A stretch of 64,000 nucleotides of DNA from Hippophae tibetana (Eukaryota > Streptophyta > Magnoliopsida > Rosales > Elaeagnaceae). Shown piece after piece: positions 11,796-25,700 of this stretch (within the stretch, counting starts at the first letter, position 1; every line of letters begins with the position of its first letter). The stretch is from the NCBI GenBank assembly GCA_037013495.1, contig CM072806.1, forward strand, positions 30,816,001 through 30,880,000, written 5' to 3'. Position numbers and translations under genes: made by a program. Under the pieces are notes generated by a model that worked only from the letters and a program-made list of their open reading frames with translations, made no database searches and had not been told where the DNA came from.

Positions 11796-12969
11796 CTGCA
11801 ACAACAAAGGTGAGAGAATATGTTAACTCTGAAAAAATGGAAAATTCATGTGTTTGCTCCACTACTTAAAAGTTGAACCAAGAAAGTACATTAAAGCTAT
11901 GTTACAAAGACTCTTTATTTTTCATTTAGTACATGTCCAAGCTACACAACATAGAAATGGACATGGGTGTGGGTATTTGACACTCCATTTTAGCGAAAAT
12001 TTACAAAAATTGACAAAAATGGACATCCCCAACACTTGAATACATATCTAAATATTTACGTCGCTAGCATTAAAGTGAGTTGAGCTATCAAATAGAGTAC
12101 AAATTACTTCGAAATTGAAACTTTGAAGAATTTTTTATGTAATTTTAATGAACAGAGAGGCTTGTGTGTTGATAAAATCAACCAAAGTTGGTTCTCAATC
12201 ACACTTTATACAAACTCATGTTCTAATTGTTACATCTAAACTTATTCATCAAGAACATATCAAAAGCTCCCCAAAAGGTTTTTTTTTATCAGGTCTGGTT
12301 TCTCTGAATCAAATTGTATCCCTACTTAACCCATATATTTTATCAGGTCTGGTTTTTGTGAAATTACAACATAACAACAATAAGCAGAGCACAAGGAGAA
12401 AGAATAGGGCACAATCCATGAAAAAGATGAAGACATCTTCAAAGAGTACAATTTTTTTCAGAGATATAAAACATACCAAAAGCAGAGTGAATCAGTAGTA
12501 AATATGGATTTGAGAAATTGAAACTTACACTGAGATAAAAAAAAATTCATGGGTAATTCCAATCTTGGATCATCAACAAAAATGAAGCTTAATGTGCTAA
12601 TAATTAGGACCAATGCATAAAACTTTTAAGGGGCAACCAAGAAAATCCAGAAGAATAGGGTTATTTTGACTTTTTCTTTGATTATATTTATAAGGTGAAA
12701 AACAAAAATGTAATTCAAACAAGAGACAGACTACAACAAAATAATAATAAAATAATAAACAATAAATTTTACGTTTTTCAATATTAGATGAGAAAGAACA
12801 AAAATGGAACAGAATAATTGAAAAATAGACGAAATCAAGAAGCTTTTAGGGCAAGAGAAACATTCAAGAAGCCCTAAGGGCAAGAGAAACATAACAAAAC
12901 TACTAAATTGTTAAAATCACAGAACAAAAACAAAAATTCAAAGGGAAATCAAAATAAAAAGAAGCATAC
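11796..12969 (-). other. Probable intron in the 5' untranslated leader of the F-box gene
   Basis: The minus strand has a donor-like AAG|GTATGC with GT at 12969-12968, and an acceptor-like CTTTGTTGTTGCAG with AG at 11797-11796, twenty bases before the start codon. The span between is 1174 bases, AT-rich and without a minus-strand coding frame. Leader introns are common in plant genes and often raise expression. A plus-strand frame of 116 codons (12148-12498) lies inside but has no recognisable features. The splice sites are read from sequence; the transcript itself is inferred. Confidence 0.6.
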
Positions 12970-13080
12970 CTTATTCAGCTCTTTGAGAGTGAATGAAAAA
13001 GAGAGAGTGAGAGTGAGAGTTGAGTAGCTTGAACTGTGGCGAGTTTGGTGTTTTTAAGAAAATGGTTATTGAAGAGAAGC
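12970..13080 (-). other. Probable first non-coding exon of the F-box gene
   Basis: Read on the minus strand, this is a CT-rich leader with repeated CTCTCA/CTCTCT runs ending in a good splice donor context. Such pyrimidine-rich leaders are typical of plant 5' untranslated regions. The transcription start is inferred only from its spacing to the TATA-like element near 13112. Confidence 0.45.
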
Positions 13081-13106
13081 TCTACAAAAATAAAAACCCC
13101 ATGAAC

Positions 13107-13117
13107 AAAATATAAAG
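13107..13117 (-). promoter_or_regulatory. Candidate TATA box of the F-box gene
   Basis: The minus strand reads CTTTATATTTT about 30 bases upstream of the proposed CT-rich leader. Position and sequence suit a core promoter, but AT-rich surroundings make chance matches common. Confidence 0.35.
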
Positions 13118-16100
13118 TAGTAAAGCAAATCAAAGGCAAGGAAAGGAAAGGGGGTGGGAAGCTTCCTGGGAAGCTCTTTTTGTTAGCGTTGACACTTAGT
13201 TAGAAGCAAACCACCCACAACCAACACACGAGGGGTTAATTTGTGTATATATTATACACGAACAAAGATTGTTCTTTCTTTTTTTCCTTCAATTTTTCAC
13301 ACTCAATTTAACAAAAATAGAACCAAAAGTAAGAAGAGAAAGAGAGACAAGAATAATAGATATAGAGCCACTAGTTGACTCTGCTCTCTCTTAGTTGGCC
13401 TTGGATTCCAAAGCTACAAACAAAAACTGTGGCGCTTGTAATCACTTTAGTCGTCTTTTTCATAAAAGAAAGAGAAAGAGCATATAGGGTTGGGTTTCAA
13501 AGCCAACCATACAAAACAAATTTTACATGTCAAAGGATATTTGTCAAATGATAAACTTTTACACGAGGTACATTAATGGATGAAGTGTACAATATACTCT
13601 ATTTATTACTTAAATGGACAAAGATAATTTTTATAAAATTAGTAAGTGAGTTTTATAATTATTAGATTAATTACAAGAGATACCTTAATTTTTTAAGATT
13701 AATATTTTAATTCATAATTTATGAGTAATGTAATACCAATTATTATGATAATTAAGTATTTTTAATGTATAATTTATTATAATTATTAAAAAAACACTAC
13801 TAACTTTCATAAATAATGAGATTATAAGTGTTAATTTATAAATTATAAAATTAAAGTGTTTATTTATATATAATATCAAAACTACTAGAATATCATAATT
13901 TTATTATCCAATGGAATAATTATAAGAATAAATCTTTTAAATTAAATAAATATGGATCTCTTATACCTAGCTTTCTTATTTAAATACGACAATACTTTAG
14001 TTATTTTATATTTATAAATTGAATATATTACTTACAAATTAGTTTACTTTAATTACCTTATTATTTATGAATGTTTTAATCATTTTTTTTCCTTTTAGTT
14101 CCCATTGGAATTTTGAATATGAAAATATCTCAAAAGAAAATTAAAAATAAATAAAAAAGAATAAGTAAAATTGACTTAAAATTATTAAAATTTCAAAAAA
14201 TGTAACAATAAAATAATTAAAGTGCATTAGTTTAAAACAAGGTAATTCATGTATCTAATTTGATAAAATAAAGTGACCCTAAATGTGTTTTTTTCTTATT
14301 ATTTTATATAGATATATTTACTTGTATATAGATTGCTCATTTAATGGAAGTATTAATAATATCTTAATTTCAAGTCTAACTATCTTATATTCATTTGTTT
14401 GATTGATTCAAAAAAAAATTAGGGTTTTTTTAAACTAAAATTAATGTTAATTATACCATATTTATTTATAAATACTTTTATATTTTCATCGTGTGTTAAT
14501 ATTATTTAGAAAAATAAATCTCTTGTTTCGATATAAAATTAAATATAAATTTATATGATATTAATATTTTGTTATTTACTAATAAAACCTGTGTAACGCA
14601 CAGATAAATATTAATTTATTTAAAAAATAAATATTATCTTAATATTTATCAAAATTCTTTATCATGTAAATTTAGCTCAAAAAAATAAAATAATAACCAA
14701 TATTATTTGTCAAAAGAAATCTATTTTTCTATGAATATGAATCTTTATTTTTTATTGTTTTTGCTTGTTAGATTTGAAACATACATTGTTCATCTAAAAT
14801 ATTAAATAATGCATAAATATTTCAAGTAATAATTGATATGATTGAGTATATGCAAATATACATTATCACGTAAAAATGATAAGCAATTAAGAACAAGTGT
14901 TGTTGTATCCACCAGGATTGTTAATAATTTTTATTTCTAATTACTAGTTTTTTAGTATGTTAATTAAAATTAGTAAACGAGGGTATTGATTATTTTTGAA
15001 AAGAATAACATAAAGCAATAAGTAGGTTGTATAAGACTTATGAGATTATTTTTACCACTGTCCTACAATTTAATTAGACATGTTATGAATATAGTTTACT
15101 TTCTTAAGTTCTAAACTACTTTCATAATTCAAAATGATTCTTAAATTTCTAACTTTAGTTTTAGAAGTCTTGATTCGTTTAAGATTTTTCATCTTTTTTA
15201 CCATATAATTGATTAAAAGTTAGTTTATTGACCAACTTAAATCTTGAACAACGTAGAGATACCTTTATTAGATTTAGTTCATTAATTGCATTAAGATTTA
15301 AAAAGATAATAAGTAAACTATGCAAGATTATAACAACCTTTTAATCTTTAATGTAGGCATTCAATCCTACTTGTAATACCAACCACAAGATACCACTTCA
15401 AATAAGAATATTAGTGATTATACACTAATATCTTAAAATAGATATAAATATATTATGTAATAAACTAGTTATATACCATAATTCATAATACGTAGAGTTT
15501 TGAAATTTAAATATAGAATTGAATACATCAAAAATTGAAAATTGAAAACAAAATTTGTTATAATATTAAATTAATTAAATCATAGTCTAGAACTTGAAAT
15601 TGACTACATTCATATTATTAAAATTAGCTAGACATTGATTTTACAAAAATAATCGTTATAATCATAGAAACTTTGAAGAAGAGGATTAAAAAAATCTTAT
15701 AAAATCATCAAAATCTCCTCCAAAATTTGCTCATGATATGATTTTTGTTTCTCTTATTCTTGTTATAATTTTTATGCTTTGACGATCGTTAAATTGTTTT
15801 ATATAATGTATTTTCGAGCCTAATTTGAGTTATATTATAATTTGCTTGATCTAATGGTCAAGATTAAGAGTTAGTGATACAAAATGTCATTTACATGCTG
15901 ATTAAATGTCTCAATCGATCTAACCTTAAATGATTTCTATCCCAAGAGCACTCAATTGATTGACATGTGGCTCAAATGATCAAGTCCATTTTTGGATCAA
16001 TCAAAACTTGTTTTGCGTTCTTCCCTTGACTCTTTGATCAAATGATTGCTATGTTTTTACTCTAAATAAACATTTTATCTCTTTTTACTCATTTTGTCCC

Positions 16101-16640
16101 CAAATATCTATATAATACAAAATAAATGCATAAAATGCATAAGTAAAAATAATTTATTATAAATATGTAAAACTTAATGCACAAATAATGTAAAAAAGAA
16201 TCCTTATCAATAATTTATAATAATAAACTCAAATTCACCACATATATTAAATACAAAATTAAACAATTGAAATATTAAAATAAGAAATAATAGGTAGGAA
16301 AAAATAGTAAAAATGTCCTAAAAGAATTTGCATAGTAAGTCATTTGAAATTTTGAGATCAATTTGACATTGTATGATTTATTGCAAGTTCAATTAGTTTT
16401 TATATATTCTTAAATTTAGTTATTTTGGTATGAATGAAAGTTTTGATAAAGAAATTAAAATACCTTAGAAATGTGTTAACTTGGTATAAGAATTATTATT
16501 TCAATTTTGTATTAAACTTGATATATCATAAAATTGAACATATATTAATTAAAATGAAAAAATAAGCTCAAGATACCTTTTGACATTATATAATTTATTT
16601 AATACATATTAGATCAATTAGCTTTAAATACCTCCATATT
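13118..16640. other. Promoter-proximal and AT-rich intergenic sequence
   Basis: The first few hundred bases (to about 13500) hold GA/CT-rich tracts and a small palindrome (GTGTATATATTATACAC, near 13244-13260) and probably include upstream promoter DNA of the F-box gene. Beyond that the sequence is AT-rich with no recognisable gene. At 14588-14606 a hairpin (CTGTG/CACAG) resembles the 3' end of plant Helitrons, but the required terminal bases are absent. Confidence 0.5.
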
Positions 16641-16649
16641 TTTTCTTGC

Positions 16650-18060
16650 TATACTCTTAAGGGTTCTCGGGGCTGTTGTATAAGGAGAAGCTTTGTCAAC
16701 ACATTAAGTGTTCATGTTTGTAGGGAAGCACTTACTATCTCTCATCTTCTCTTTGTTGATGATTCTTTAATTTTCTTTAAAGGCTCTTTGCATCATATTC
16801 GTAGAATCAAGCAAGTCATATGCATCTATGAATGGAGAAGGCTTCTGGATAGGTGGTGATCTTTCTCAAATATAATATTTTCTTCTGTGGTAATATGGAT
16901 ATAGAGATAAAAGAAGCTATCTAGAAAGAGTTAGATTTTTGCTTTGATTTAGGGTTTTGAAGATATATTAAGTTACCTGCCTTATTCAGAGAGAGATAAA
17001 AGGAGCCAATTGAATTATATCCTAGATAAGGTTCATGTTAAGTTACAATATTAGTCAGCTTAATATCTTTCTCTCTTTGGGAAATAAGCTCTTCTTAAGG
17101 TTGTGGCTTGTGTTATGTCAAAATATACAATGTAGTGTTTTCTCTTACCGAAAGAATTATGTGAGGATATTGATAGCACTATGCAATGGTAATGATAGAG
17201 TACTATAGAGAATTCTAGGAAGATCCATTAGCTCTTTTGGAAAAGTTGTTATGTCTATGATTGGAAAGAGGATTAAGATTTAAAGATCTATAAGTTTTTA
17301 ATTTGGCCATATTAGCTAAATAATATTACGTTGATTAAATTCTTAAACTTTTTATTTCCTCAAGTCTCTAAGAAAAAGTTTTTTTTCTTGGCTCATTTTT
17401 TGGTGCAAAGTCAAGAGTTCTCCTTTCTAGGCAAGGTGGAAGTTCTTAGAGACTCACGCTATTTTATTGGCGAGAGCACTTTGAGATATTGGTTATAGTA
17501 CTAGTGTGTATATTTGGAATGACTATTGGATCCTTCCCTTTCCCCCGATTAGTTTTTATGTTACTTCTCCAAGGTCTGGTTATACCTTTTATCTTAAAGA
17601 CCTTATCAATTTTGATACTATGACTTAAAATGTTAACCTTTGTTTGTAAGATGTTTAATCCATTTGAGGTAAACATTATATTAAACATGCCTATTTAACC
17701 CATTGCATGGATTATCTAATTTGGCATCATTCTCCCGTGGAAATTATAATGTTCAGTCTAGTTATCTAGTTGCTCTTAGGTTGGGTAATCATGCCTAGCT
17801 CTGGGCAATTCACATAGGTCACACTCGACATCTTTAGAAGCATCTATGGAACCTTAAATTCCAACCTAAGATTAAACATTTTTGTGTGTGTACACGTGAA
17901 TTCTTGCTAGTCTGAGATGCCTTAAATTAGAGATGTTGCATAGCTTTTGTTCAATATCCCTTATATTTCATGGAATGAGATACTGCTAATCACTTTTTGT
18001 TGACTTATCAAAATGTTAGCTCGATTTGAACTACCATTTTACCTTTTGTTAACATTCTTA
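16650..18060 (+). pseudogene. LINE (L1-type) ORF2 remnant: reverse transcriptase to C-terminal domain
   Basis: On the plus strand, in different frames, the landmarks of a plant L1 ORF2 appear in the correct order. 'ISHLLFVDDSLIFF' (FVDD at 16752-16763) is the catalytic core of the reverse transcriptase. 'GLRFKDL.VFNLAILAK' (near 17268-17325) is the conserved thumb-region motif. Around 17710-17760 is a 'WHHSPVGNYNVQSSY'-like motif, and at about 17842-17882 'LWNLKFQPKIKHF', both typical of the C-terminal zinc-binding region. There are many stops and frame changes and no 5' part, as in 5'-truncated or long-dead LINEs. No target duplication or poly(A) tail was identified. Confidence 0.78.
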
Positions 18061-20347
18061 GTTTTATTGCAGATTTTTTTTTGTTTTGAGCTTGCTCGTT
18101 ATTTTTACTTAGGGAGTCAATTTCCTTAATATTATACTTTAGAAAATTTGAAAATCTTATAACACTATAATATTTAATCATGTATATTTTAATTGTATGA
18201 TTGTCTCTTCGAGTACTAAACTTGATTTTAAAAATTATATCATGGTTATGGCCAATAATATAATAACTAGCATATTGCTAGTTCGCATTGTTAGTAGCAT
18301 GGTAACTTTGCTTTTGTGGTGCTCAATTTTGTATCTATATACTTGTATTTTGTTGTTTCTATCTACTTGTATTGTTTTATATTACATGAATTTTAAATAA
18401 AAAAAGTAACTTATCGATTGGTTAAAAAAAACTTAATTTATTTTTTGTCCACAAGTTATTATATTTAACTACATATTTCTAATAATAAATTAATTGTTCA
18501 ATATTTTTATTGATTAAGCTTTAATTTATAAATTGATAATTGTTATTTTATTTAATTTTTAATTAATTATAAAGATAAATTAGTTTACCTTCTATATATT
18601 TGGAAAGAGAAAAAAGAAAAATTATTTTGTATAATTAAATTAATTATTATTAGATAAATCAAATACAACATTAAAAATTGATATTTTGATCATTTTAATT
18701 TTATAAATTAAACACATTATTCAATATTTTTAAAATTTGTGGTCTTGAGTCTCATTCTTAATGCATTTTTGTATATTTTAGTTATTTTTTGTCCATTTTT
18801 GCTTTTTTAGAATTTTTTTTTAAAAAATTAAGTTATATTTATAAGATTGATAGATATTTAAAAATAAAAATGTCCCAAAAAGTAAAAAAAAAAAAAAAGA
18901 GAAGTTATTAAAAAGACTAAAAATGACCAAATTATTAATAATTATAAAAATAAATTGATTAAAATATACGAATTTAAAATAATATGATCGGTGTGGTTAA
19001 TAAAATAACCTCAAATAAATTTTTGATAATAATTATTATGTTAACGAAGATAATCGAAAATAAAGTCATGAATTAATTAGATTTGTTTGTAAAATGGATA
19101 AAAGTTTTTAAATATAATTGAGGAAATTCTTTTAACAAATTAAAAATTGAAGATAAATTTACAATGAATCTAATAAAGCATAAACCATTATTTGTACTTT
19201 ATGAAAGTTGTGTACTTTATGAAATACCATAAAATTTGAGCCAATCGGAAGAATTATATATTTACTTTTTATATCCTCGACCGCAAAATAAATAAATAAA
19301 TAAACAAAAGCAACAATCTCCTTCTTCTGTGCCTCGTTTAGGAATCTAGTTTCTCTCTTTAGTTTTCACCTCTACGAATCCTAAAAGTCAATGCCCCCAA
19401 ATCTCGGCTACCATTGAAATATTAAGTCTCGAGTAAGTCTAAAATGTTTTTTACTTAATAAAATATCTATACCTACACTATCCTCTTTGAAAAGATATTA
19501 CTTGGTCTTTATATTTGATAATAGAAATTATTAACTTTAAAGAATATTATTTATCATGCTCTCATTAGTTAATATTTTAAATTTTAATTTTGAATAAATT
19601 ATTTCTACAATACATTCAATTGATTTTTAAGTTTAAAATAATCTTGTATTAAGAAAAAAAAAGCTCAAATTCATCTAACAATAAAAAATAAAATAAAATT
19701 TATTATTACTTAAATGTTTTGAATCTAAAGTATTACAAATAGAAGTTAAAAACAAAAAAAATGTCTAAAATATTGATATCTAGTCCTCTCTTTAAATATG
19801 ATGAATATTATTACTAAATAATAAATAATAGAATAAAGGCAATTACCTTCGCAATTGACATTCCTTAAAATAAGGGAACTCTTAATGTAGAAGAAGATAT
19901 AAATAATAACCATAAAATATATATACATTAATTAATAAGTGAAAGGCTTAAGATTATCAGAAGATTATTTTGATAAGTTATCATTGGTTATATTTTAAAT
20001 TTTAATTTTAAATAAATTATTACTACAGTCAAATTTAATTGATTTCTAAGCTTATATTTATATCTATATTTATCTATTATAAAATAACAAGTTTATTGTA
20101 TGAAAAGAAAAGTACACAATTACCCTCATTTTTTATAATACTAAAAAATTGACATCATTTAATGATTATATAATATTAATTAATAACATTTTTAAGTATT
20201 TTACTTTAAAAAAACTACAAAAATTATAAAAATTTATACCCATAAAATTTATATCGATAAAAATAATACCTAATAATAATGAATGAATTTAAATGGTCAT
20301 AATTCATTTTAAACAATGTCCAATTGGACCGCATTCAAAATTAAATG
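18061..20347. other. AT-rich intergenic sequence
   Basis: No gene, RNA or repeat array recognised. A C/T-rich stretch at about 19310-19440 has somewhat higher GC and could be a decayed exon or leader, but no frame supports this. Confidence 0.5.
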
Positions 20348-21361
20348 ATATGTGATGCACAAAAATATGATAGTCAAATTTTATATTTACAAAAAACTCT
20401 TAAGTGCATAAATCACTTATAATAAGTGATAAGTTTACTTCCAAGATTGTTTCTCAAGGGATTGTGGTAGTTTAAAAAAATTAATTATTTTCTAATTTAG
20501 TTAAGAAAACAAGTCCTAAATATTCTAATAATTGTCAATTTGTAGAAAAGAACTATAAATTCTAAATTAAATTATATCTAAAGAGAGAAAGTAAATTAAA
20601 TCATTAAATTAGAAAAATTAAAGCTATAAATTAAAAGAATAAATTAAACTATAGCCAAACCTAGGATGATGATTTTATATATGGGATTTTAACGAATATA
20701 ATCCTTCATAGACAGAATAAATTAAATGATTAACGTATAAGCTAGATTTACCAAAAAAATTTCCTTTTTAAATAAACGAATTCCTTATAATCATGATGAG
20801 TTCCTAATGATTTTCAATTAATCAAGGTTAAAATTAATTAATTGATAAACTAAAGAAACATATATAAGTCAAAATATTCAATTAATTAATAACTTTTATT
20901 GGTCATGCATGAAATTAATAAATTGATAAATATAAGATAGATATATTATTTAATTAAAAATTAAGATTTGACTCATCTTTAATTTATAATTAAAATTATT
21001 TTTCAACCATTTATTTTAATATAAATCAATGAAATTAAAAATAGATTTTTATTCATTATACACAACTAAGCATAGATGATATATCCAATGCTTAATTCTG
21101 AAATGTTTTCTTTAATCATAAATAAAGATTTAACCCATCATAAATTTATGATTAAAGATATAAAGATTATGATCAAGAAATAAATCTAATTTTTTTATAT
21201 ATTTATATCAAAAAAATTTATTCCAATAATTGGAAGTAGAAATTAAAATCTTATGTATAAATTTAATCAATCATAACTAAAAATTGATTCATAGGCAGAG
21301 TGTGGGTATATAGGGCTTCATGCCGATTTAATGAAGGTATGTTATAACACACGTTTTTTTC

Positions 21362-22768
21362 GTCACTGATAAGAGTCAAATTATTGCATTTTTGTTATGA
21401 TTTAAATGTTGATATTTGTGTGAAAATTGCATTTATTTGATTATTTAATCCACAATTGTCATTTCATGGGTATTTTGTGTTTAAAGTGTAATTTCAGGTA
21501 AAATCATGATTTTGGAGAAGTTTGGGACAAAGTTCAATGATCGGGATTGAGTGAAAATAAAAAGAAAATAAAGTTTCAAAATTTGGAAATCCCGCCGCCG
21601 GCTAGATTATTCTCGTCGCCGGCGAAAATCCTACAGAAAGCACGGTGAAAATCTTCTCGAGAGCACAAAATTTGGCAAAATTCATCTCGCCGCCGGCCAA
21701 AATCGCAAACCCAAAAAAAATTATTTTCCAGAAATCTCGCCGCGGTGAGAACAATGTCGCCGCCGACGAGTTTCGTCCGAAAACAGATTTTTTGGTTGTT
21801 TTGTTCCAAAATTGCCCCCCAAACCCTAGATCTATATATACAATATGATGGAGAGAGAGGGGGACGACAGAGAGAGCAGATCTAAGTTATTTTTGGAGGA
21901 GAAAAGGAAATTTTGGAGAGAAAGGTTGGAGAAGCTTGAAGTATCATCACCATTGTTGCTACCAAGTCTTCATCTTCAAGAGTTTTTCATCTCTTCTCCT
22001 TAGCTTTTATTTTCTGCATTTTATTCAGATTTTTTGTTCATGGATTCAATTGAGAATATGTTTGTTCTTATTTTCGTTATGAACTAATTCGTTTTTGCTA
22101 AGGCTATGATCTAGTTGAATCAAGAAAATCTGATTTCTTGTGTTATCGTTATATGAATTCATTGTTTTCAAGTTGAGTATTTATTTCCATGCTTAATGCT
22201 TTTAAATTTCTGATCAAAATTTAAATGATTTGTTGCATTATATTGAGACCGAGAGGAGATGTGTAATGAACGATTCTTGTGATAAATATCGTATGTTGAA
22301 TGCGAGTTTGACACCAAATGCATGATGTATGTGGTTATTCTAGAAATTCTATAAATCATAATGTGCTTATTTGTGATTAAATCTTCATAGAAATAGAGTT
22401 GGTTTTCATAGATAAGTAATTCTAATATAACTTGAGAGAGAGTATTAGATAAGTTTGGGTTTTTCAACCATCACTTTTAGCTTTGATTCTCATATAACAT
22501 GACTTGAAATCGGATTGAATTGATTTAGCGAAATCAAATGCCTTAGCGTTTTTAATCATTTGTGAACAACATTAAATTTTGTTATTTGCGTTTAGTTTTA
22601 TGTTAATTTTCTTTTAAAACAATTTCAACAATTCGGTTTTCAAATAAAATTAGGGTTAGTCAATTTCGGTACTTAGTAACGCCATTCCTTGTGGGTTCGA
22701 TATCCGTACTTTTTGTACACTTTATTACTTGAACGATTCGTACACTTGCGAAAATAAACATCAGTTAC
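21362..22768 (+). mobile_element. Family C solo LTR nested in the Athila 3' LTR
   Basis: The LTR occupies 21367-22763 (1397 bp), starting TGATAAGAG and ending AACATCA. Flanking 5-mers are GTCAC (21362-21366) and GTTAC (22764-22768), a target duplication with one difference. The uninterrupted site is visible in the sister LTR near 30960. It contains a TATA box (CTATATATA, near 21831) and a GC-rich U3 with four or five 'CGCCGCCGG'-like motifs at 21590-21775. No internal region is present. U5 shares the 'CGTACACTTGCG' motif with family A, suggesting another Athila-like subfamily. It is younger than the Athila element it sits in. Confidence 0.83.
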
Positions 22769-25700
22769 TACAGCATGAAAGTTGTTCATATTCCCCAATT
22801 CTTTCTCGAAGGGTTCATGCTATGCCACACTTTAATCATGATGTGGCACACAAAACTTTAACGTACCCATTAATCATCCCGAATAGTAAGCATTATGACA
22901 CATATTTTTTCACCATGGCATGCCCTATTTTTCATGAAAATTACATTGTACACCTTATAAACTAGTCGGTTCTTCATGTAAAGCTTACATGTCTTAATCT
23001 TTTAAGCTCCTAAGGTGAAAATTGAGTGCTTTAAGTGTTGTGCTTCAAGTATTAAAACATCTATATAATTTTAAAGCTAAAAGTACCTAAAATACAAAAA
23101 ATATACCCATAATTATGACCATATAGATTTGCATAAATATTGATATAAGCATGTTATAATAAAATCTAGTTATCATATTTAAACATAATAAAATCACAAA
23201 GTATGAGTACTTTTAATGCACTTATTACAACCTTAACTAACGTCTTACTAGTCACTAGCAAAGAGAGAAATATAAAAACAAAAAACAAAAAACAAAAATA
23301 AACAAATGAAACTGAACTAACCTAAACTAATTAATCTAAATCATTTTCATAGATTGACACACTTGCATTTAGTATATGAAACAAGTCTTTAAACCTCTAG
23401 GTTGCCCTAGTGAACTAGCTAAAGTCTCGTCAGAGCTTTTCAATGATGATACCCATAAATATTCTATTATGCAAAATTAAAACTAAAAAACTAAAAAGAA
23501 TAACAAAAATAAAAAGCAATCTACAAATAACAATAAAAACTAAAATAAACAAAACTTCTCATGCTTTAGTTTCTTTTTAGTACATAATCAAAATCTCAAG
23601 TATAAGTTAATTTAACATTCCAAAGGTTCATAATTTATTGTTCAAATAAGTACATATCAAAAATCCATATTTCATTACAAATTCACCCAATCCTCGTGTT
23701 AGGATTCCGAATTCACTTTAACTCTAATCTTGACAAGATATACTCCCAATTTCATACTGATTCTATGGATTCAAACACTTAACAAAGTATATGCGAACAT
23801 AAGTTATGTAAAGAATAAAGCAAAGAGGTTCTCATATAATAAACAATAAATGCTCAAATGTAAAAATATTGATTTCATGAAATGAATCAAATGCTATGAT
23901 TTATGAAGACATCACAATACTAATATCATATTTAAGTCAAAATATTTAAGCAAAAATCTCAAGTATGTACCTCAGGATGAATGAAGATGCTATTGGCTTC
24001 AAAAAGGATTATTTTACATTTTTTTAATAACCATCTCTCATTACTTTGAAGAACTTTAGAGTCGTAGTATTTAATTATACTATTTGTTTTTTTTTCTTTT
24101 TTTTTCTCTTTTCTTTCTTTCTTTCTTTCTCTTTTTTAAAAGAATAGACCCGTATTCATATATGTGTTTTGGTAAGTGACTATTTTGGCCCTTTTTTGTT
24201 ATTCTTAGGAAATCCTACACCCATACCGACACAAATATATATATTTAGAAGCTAATCATGAATGAAATAGGTACACACCTAAATTCTATTCAAATCATTC
24301 AATCTAAGTAATGAAAATAAGTACATGATTCTTTATCAAATGCAAAAATCCTAACATTTAATGCAAAACTTATAGAGATAATCTAACAATTTAAATAATA
24401 AGAAAAATGTTTAAAGGAGAAGAAAACTCATCACTCATAATAAAACACTTATAGGCTTAATAATCTCACAAGGTAGTCTTTGCCATTTGATTCCTAAATA
24501 CTAATTTTGGGTTTATCCCAATTTAAACATCCAAGTATGAAAAACAAACTATGAATAGAATTAATTCTTACAATAATCTATACACATGTTTAAGATATCA
24601 AACAAACAATGCAAAGACTCAATTATTAGCTTAAATTAACTAAATGCTTGTTTGGTCCTATTTGCACCCAAAACCTAAATTAAACATTGTCCTTAGTGTT
24701 TTGACTATGTATATGTTCAGAAAAGCAATGAAAGATCCAAATAGAAAATTAATTAATAATAAATAAAAGAAATTAATATGACCTAAAATGGTGGGTTACC
24801 TTCCACCAAGCACTTAGTTTAGCATCTTAGTAAGATGCTACTGGAGGTGAAGGCTTATGCAGTTCAATGCATTCAATGTTCTCATTTGTACTGATTCCTT
24901 ACAAGTATGACTTGACATGATGTCCATTGACATTATATCCCTAAGTGTCTCAAACTTGATAAATATGATATCTTTTAAAAAATTTAAAACATAATTAGCA
25001 TAATTAGTTTTGGTGGGTATAGATTCAACCCACTTGGACACATAGTAAACTTTAACCAAAATATATTTTTATCCAAAAGAAGAAGAAAAAGGACCTATGA
25101 AGTCAATCCCTCAAAAATCAAACAATTCAATAATAAATTAAATTAAATTTTAATGTCATCTCATCACATTTTTTAATGTTATTAGTCGACATATATCACA
25201 ACACATGAAAAAATTATAAGCATCTTTAAATAAAGTTAGCCAGCAAAAACTAGATTGCAATACCTTCATAGTCATTTTCTTACAAACAAAATGGGATCCA
25301 CAATAAAGTTCATAACAAAGGGTTAGAATGATCCCATGCTCTTCCTCAGGCACACATCTACAAATGATTTGATCTTGAAAGAGCTTGAACAAATATGGCT
25401 CATCCCAAAAATAGTGCCCGTAATCATGGAAAAGTCTTTTCTTTTCCTAGAAATGAATGTTAGGCCTCAAATATCATTAATTGATAATGTCAGCATACCA
25501 TGGATTTGGGCCTATTGTAAAAAAAATTTCATCAAGAAAATTTTCAATAATACCCATTTCCTTTTCTCTTAGTAGTTTCAAAATCAAAATTTGACCTAGA
25601 TAGATGATCAACTACTACATCATTAGTTCCTTTCTTATCTCTGATATAAAAGTCAAAATATTGTAAAAGTAAAACCCACCTAATCAGTCTTGGCTTAACA

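Noticed and set aside
12148-12498. Plus-strand frame of 116 codons
   Set aside because: It lies inside the proposed leader intron of the F-box gene on the other strand, is K/S/I-rich and low in complexity, and has no recognisable domain.
14588-14606. Helitron 3'-end hairpin (CTGTG/CACAG)
   Set aside because: The bases after the hairpin are not CTRR and no matching 5' end was found, so a Helitron cannot be supported.
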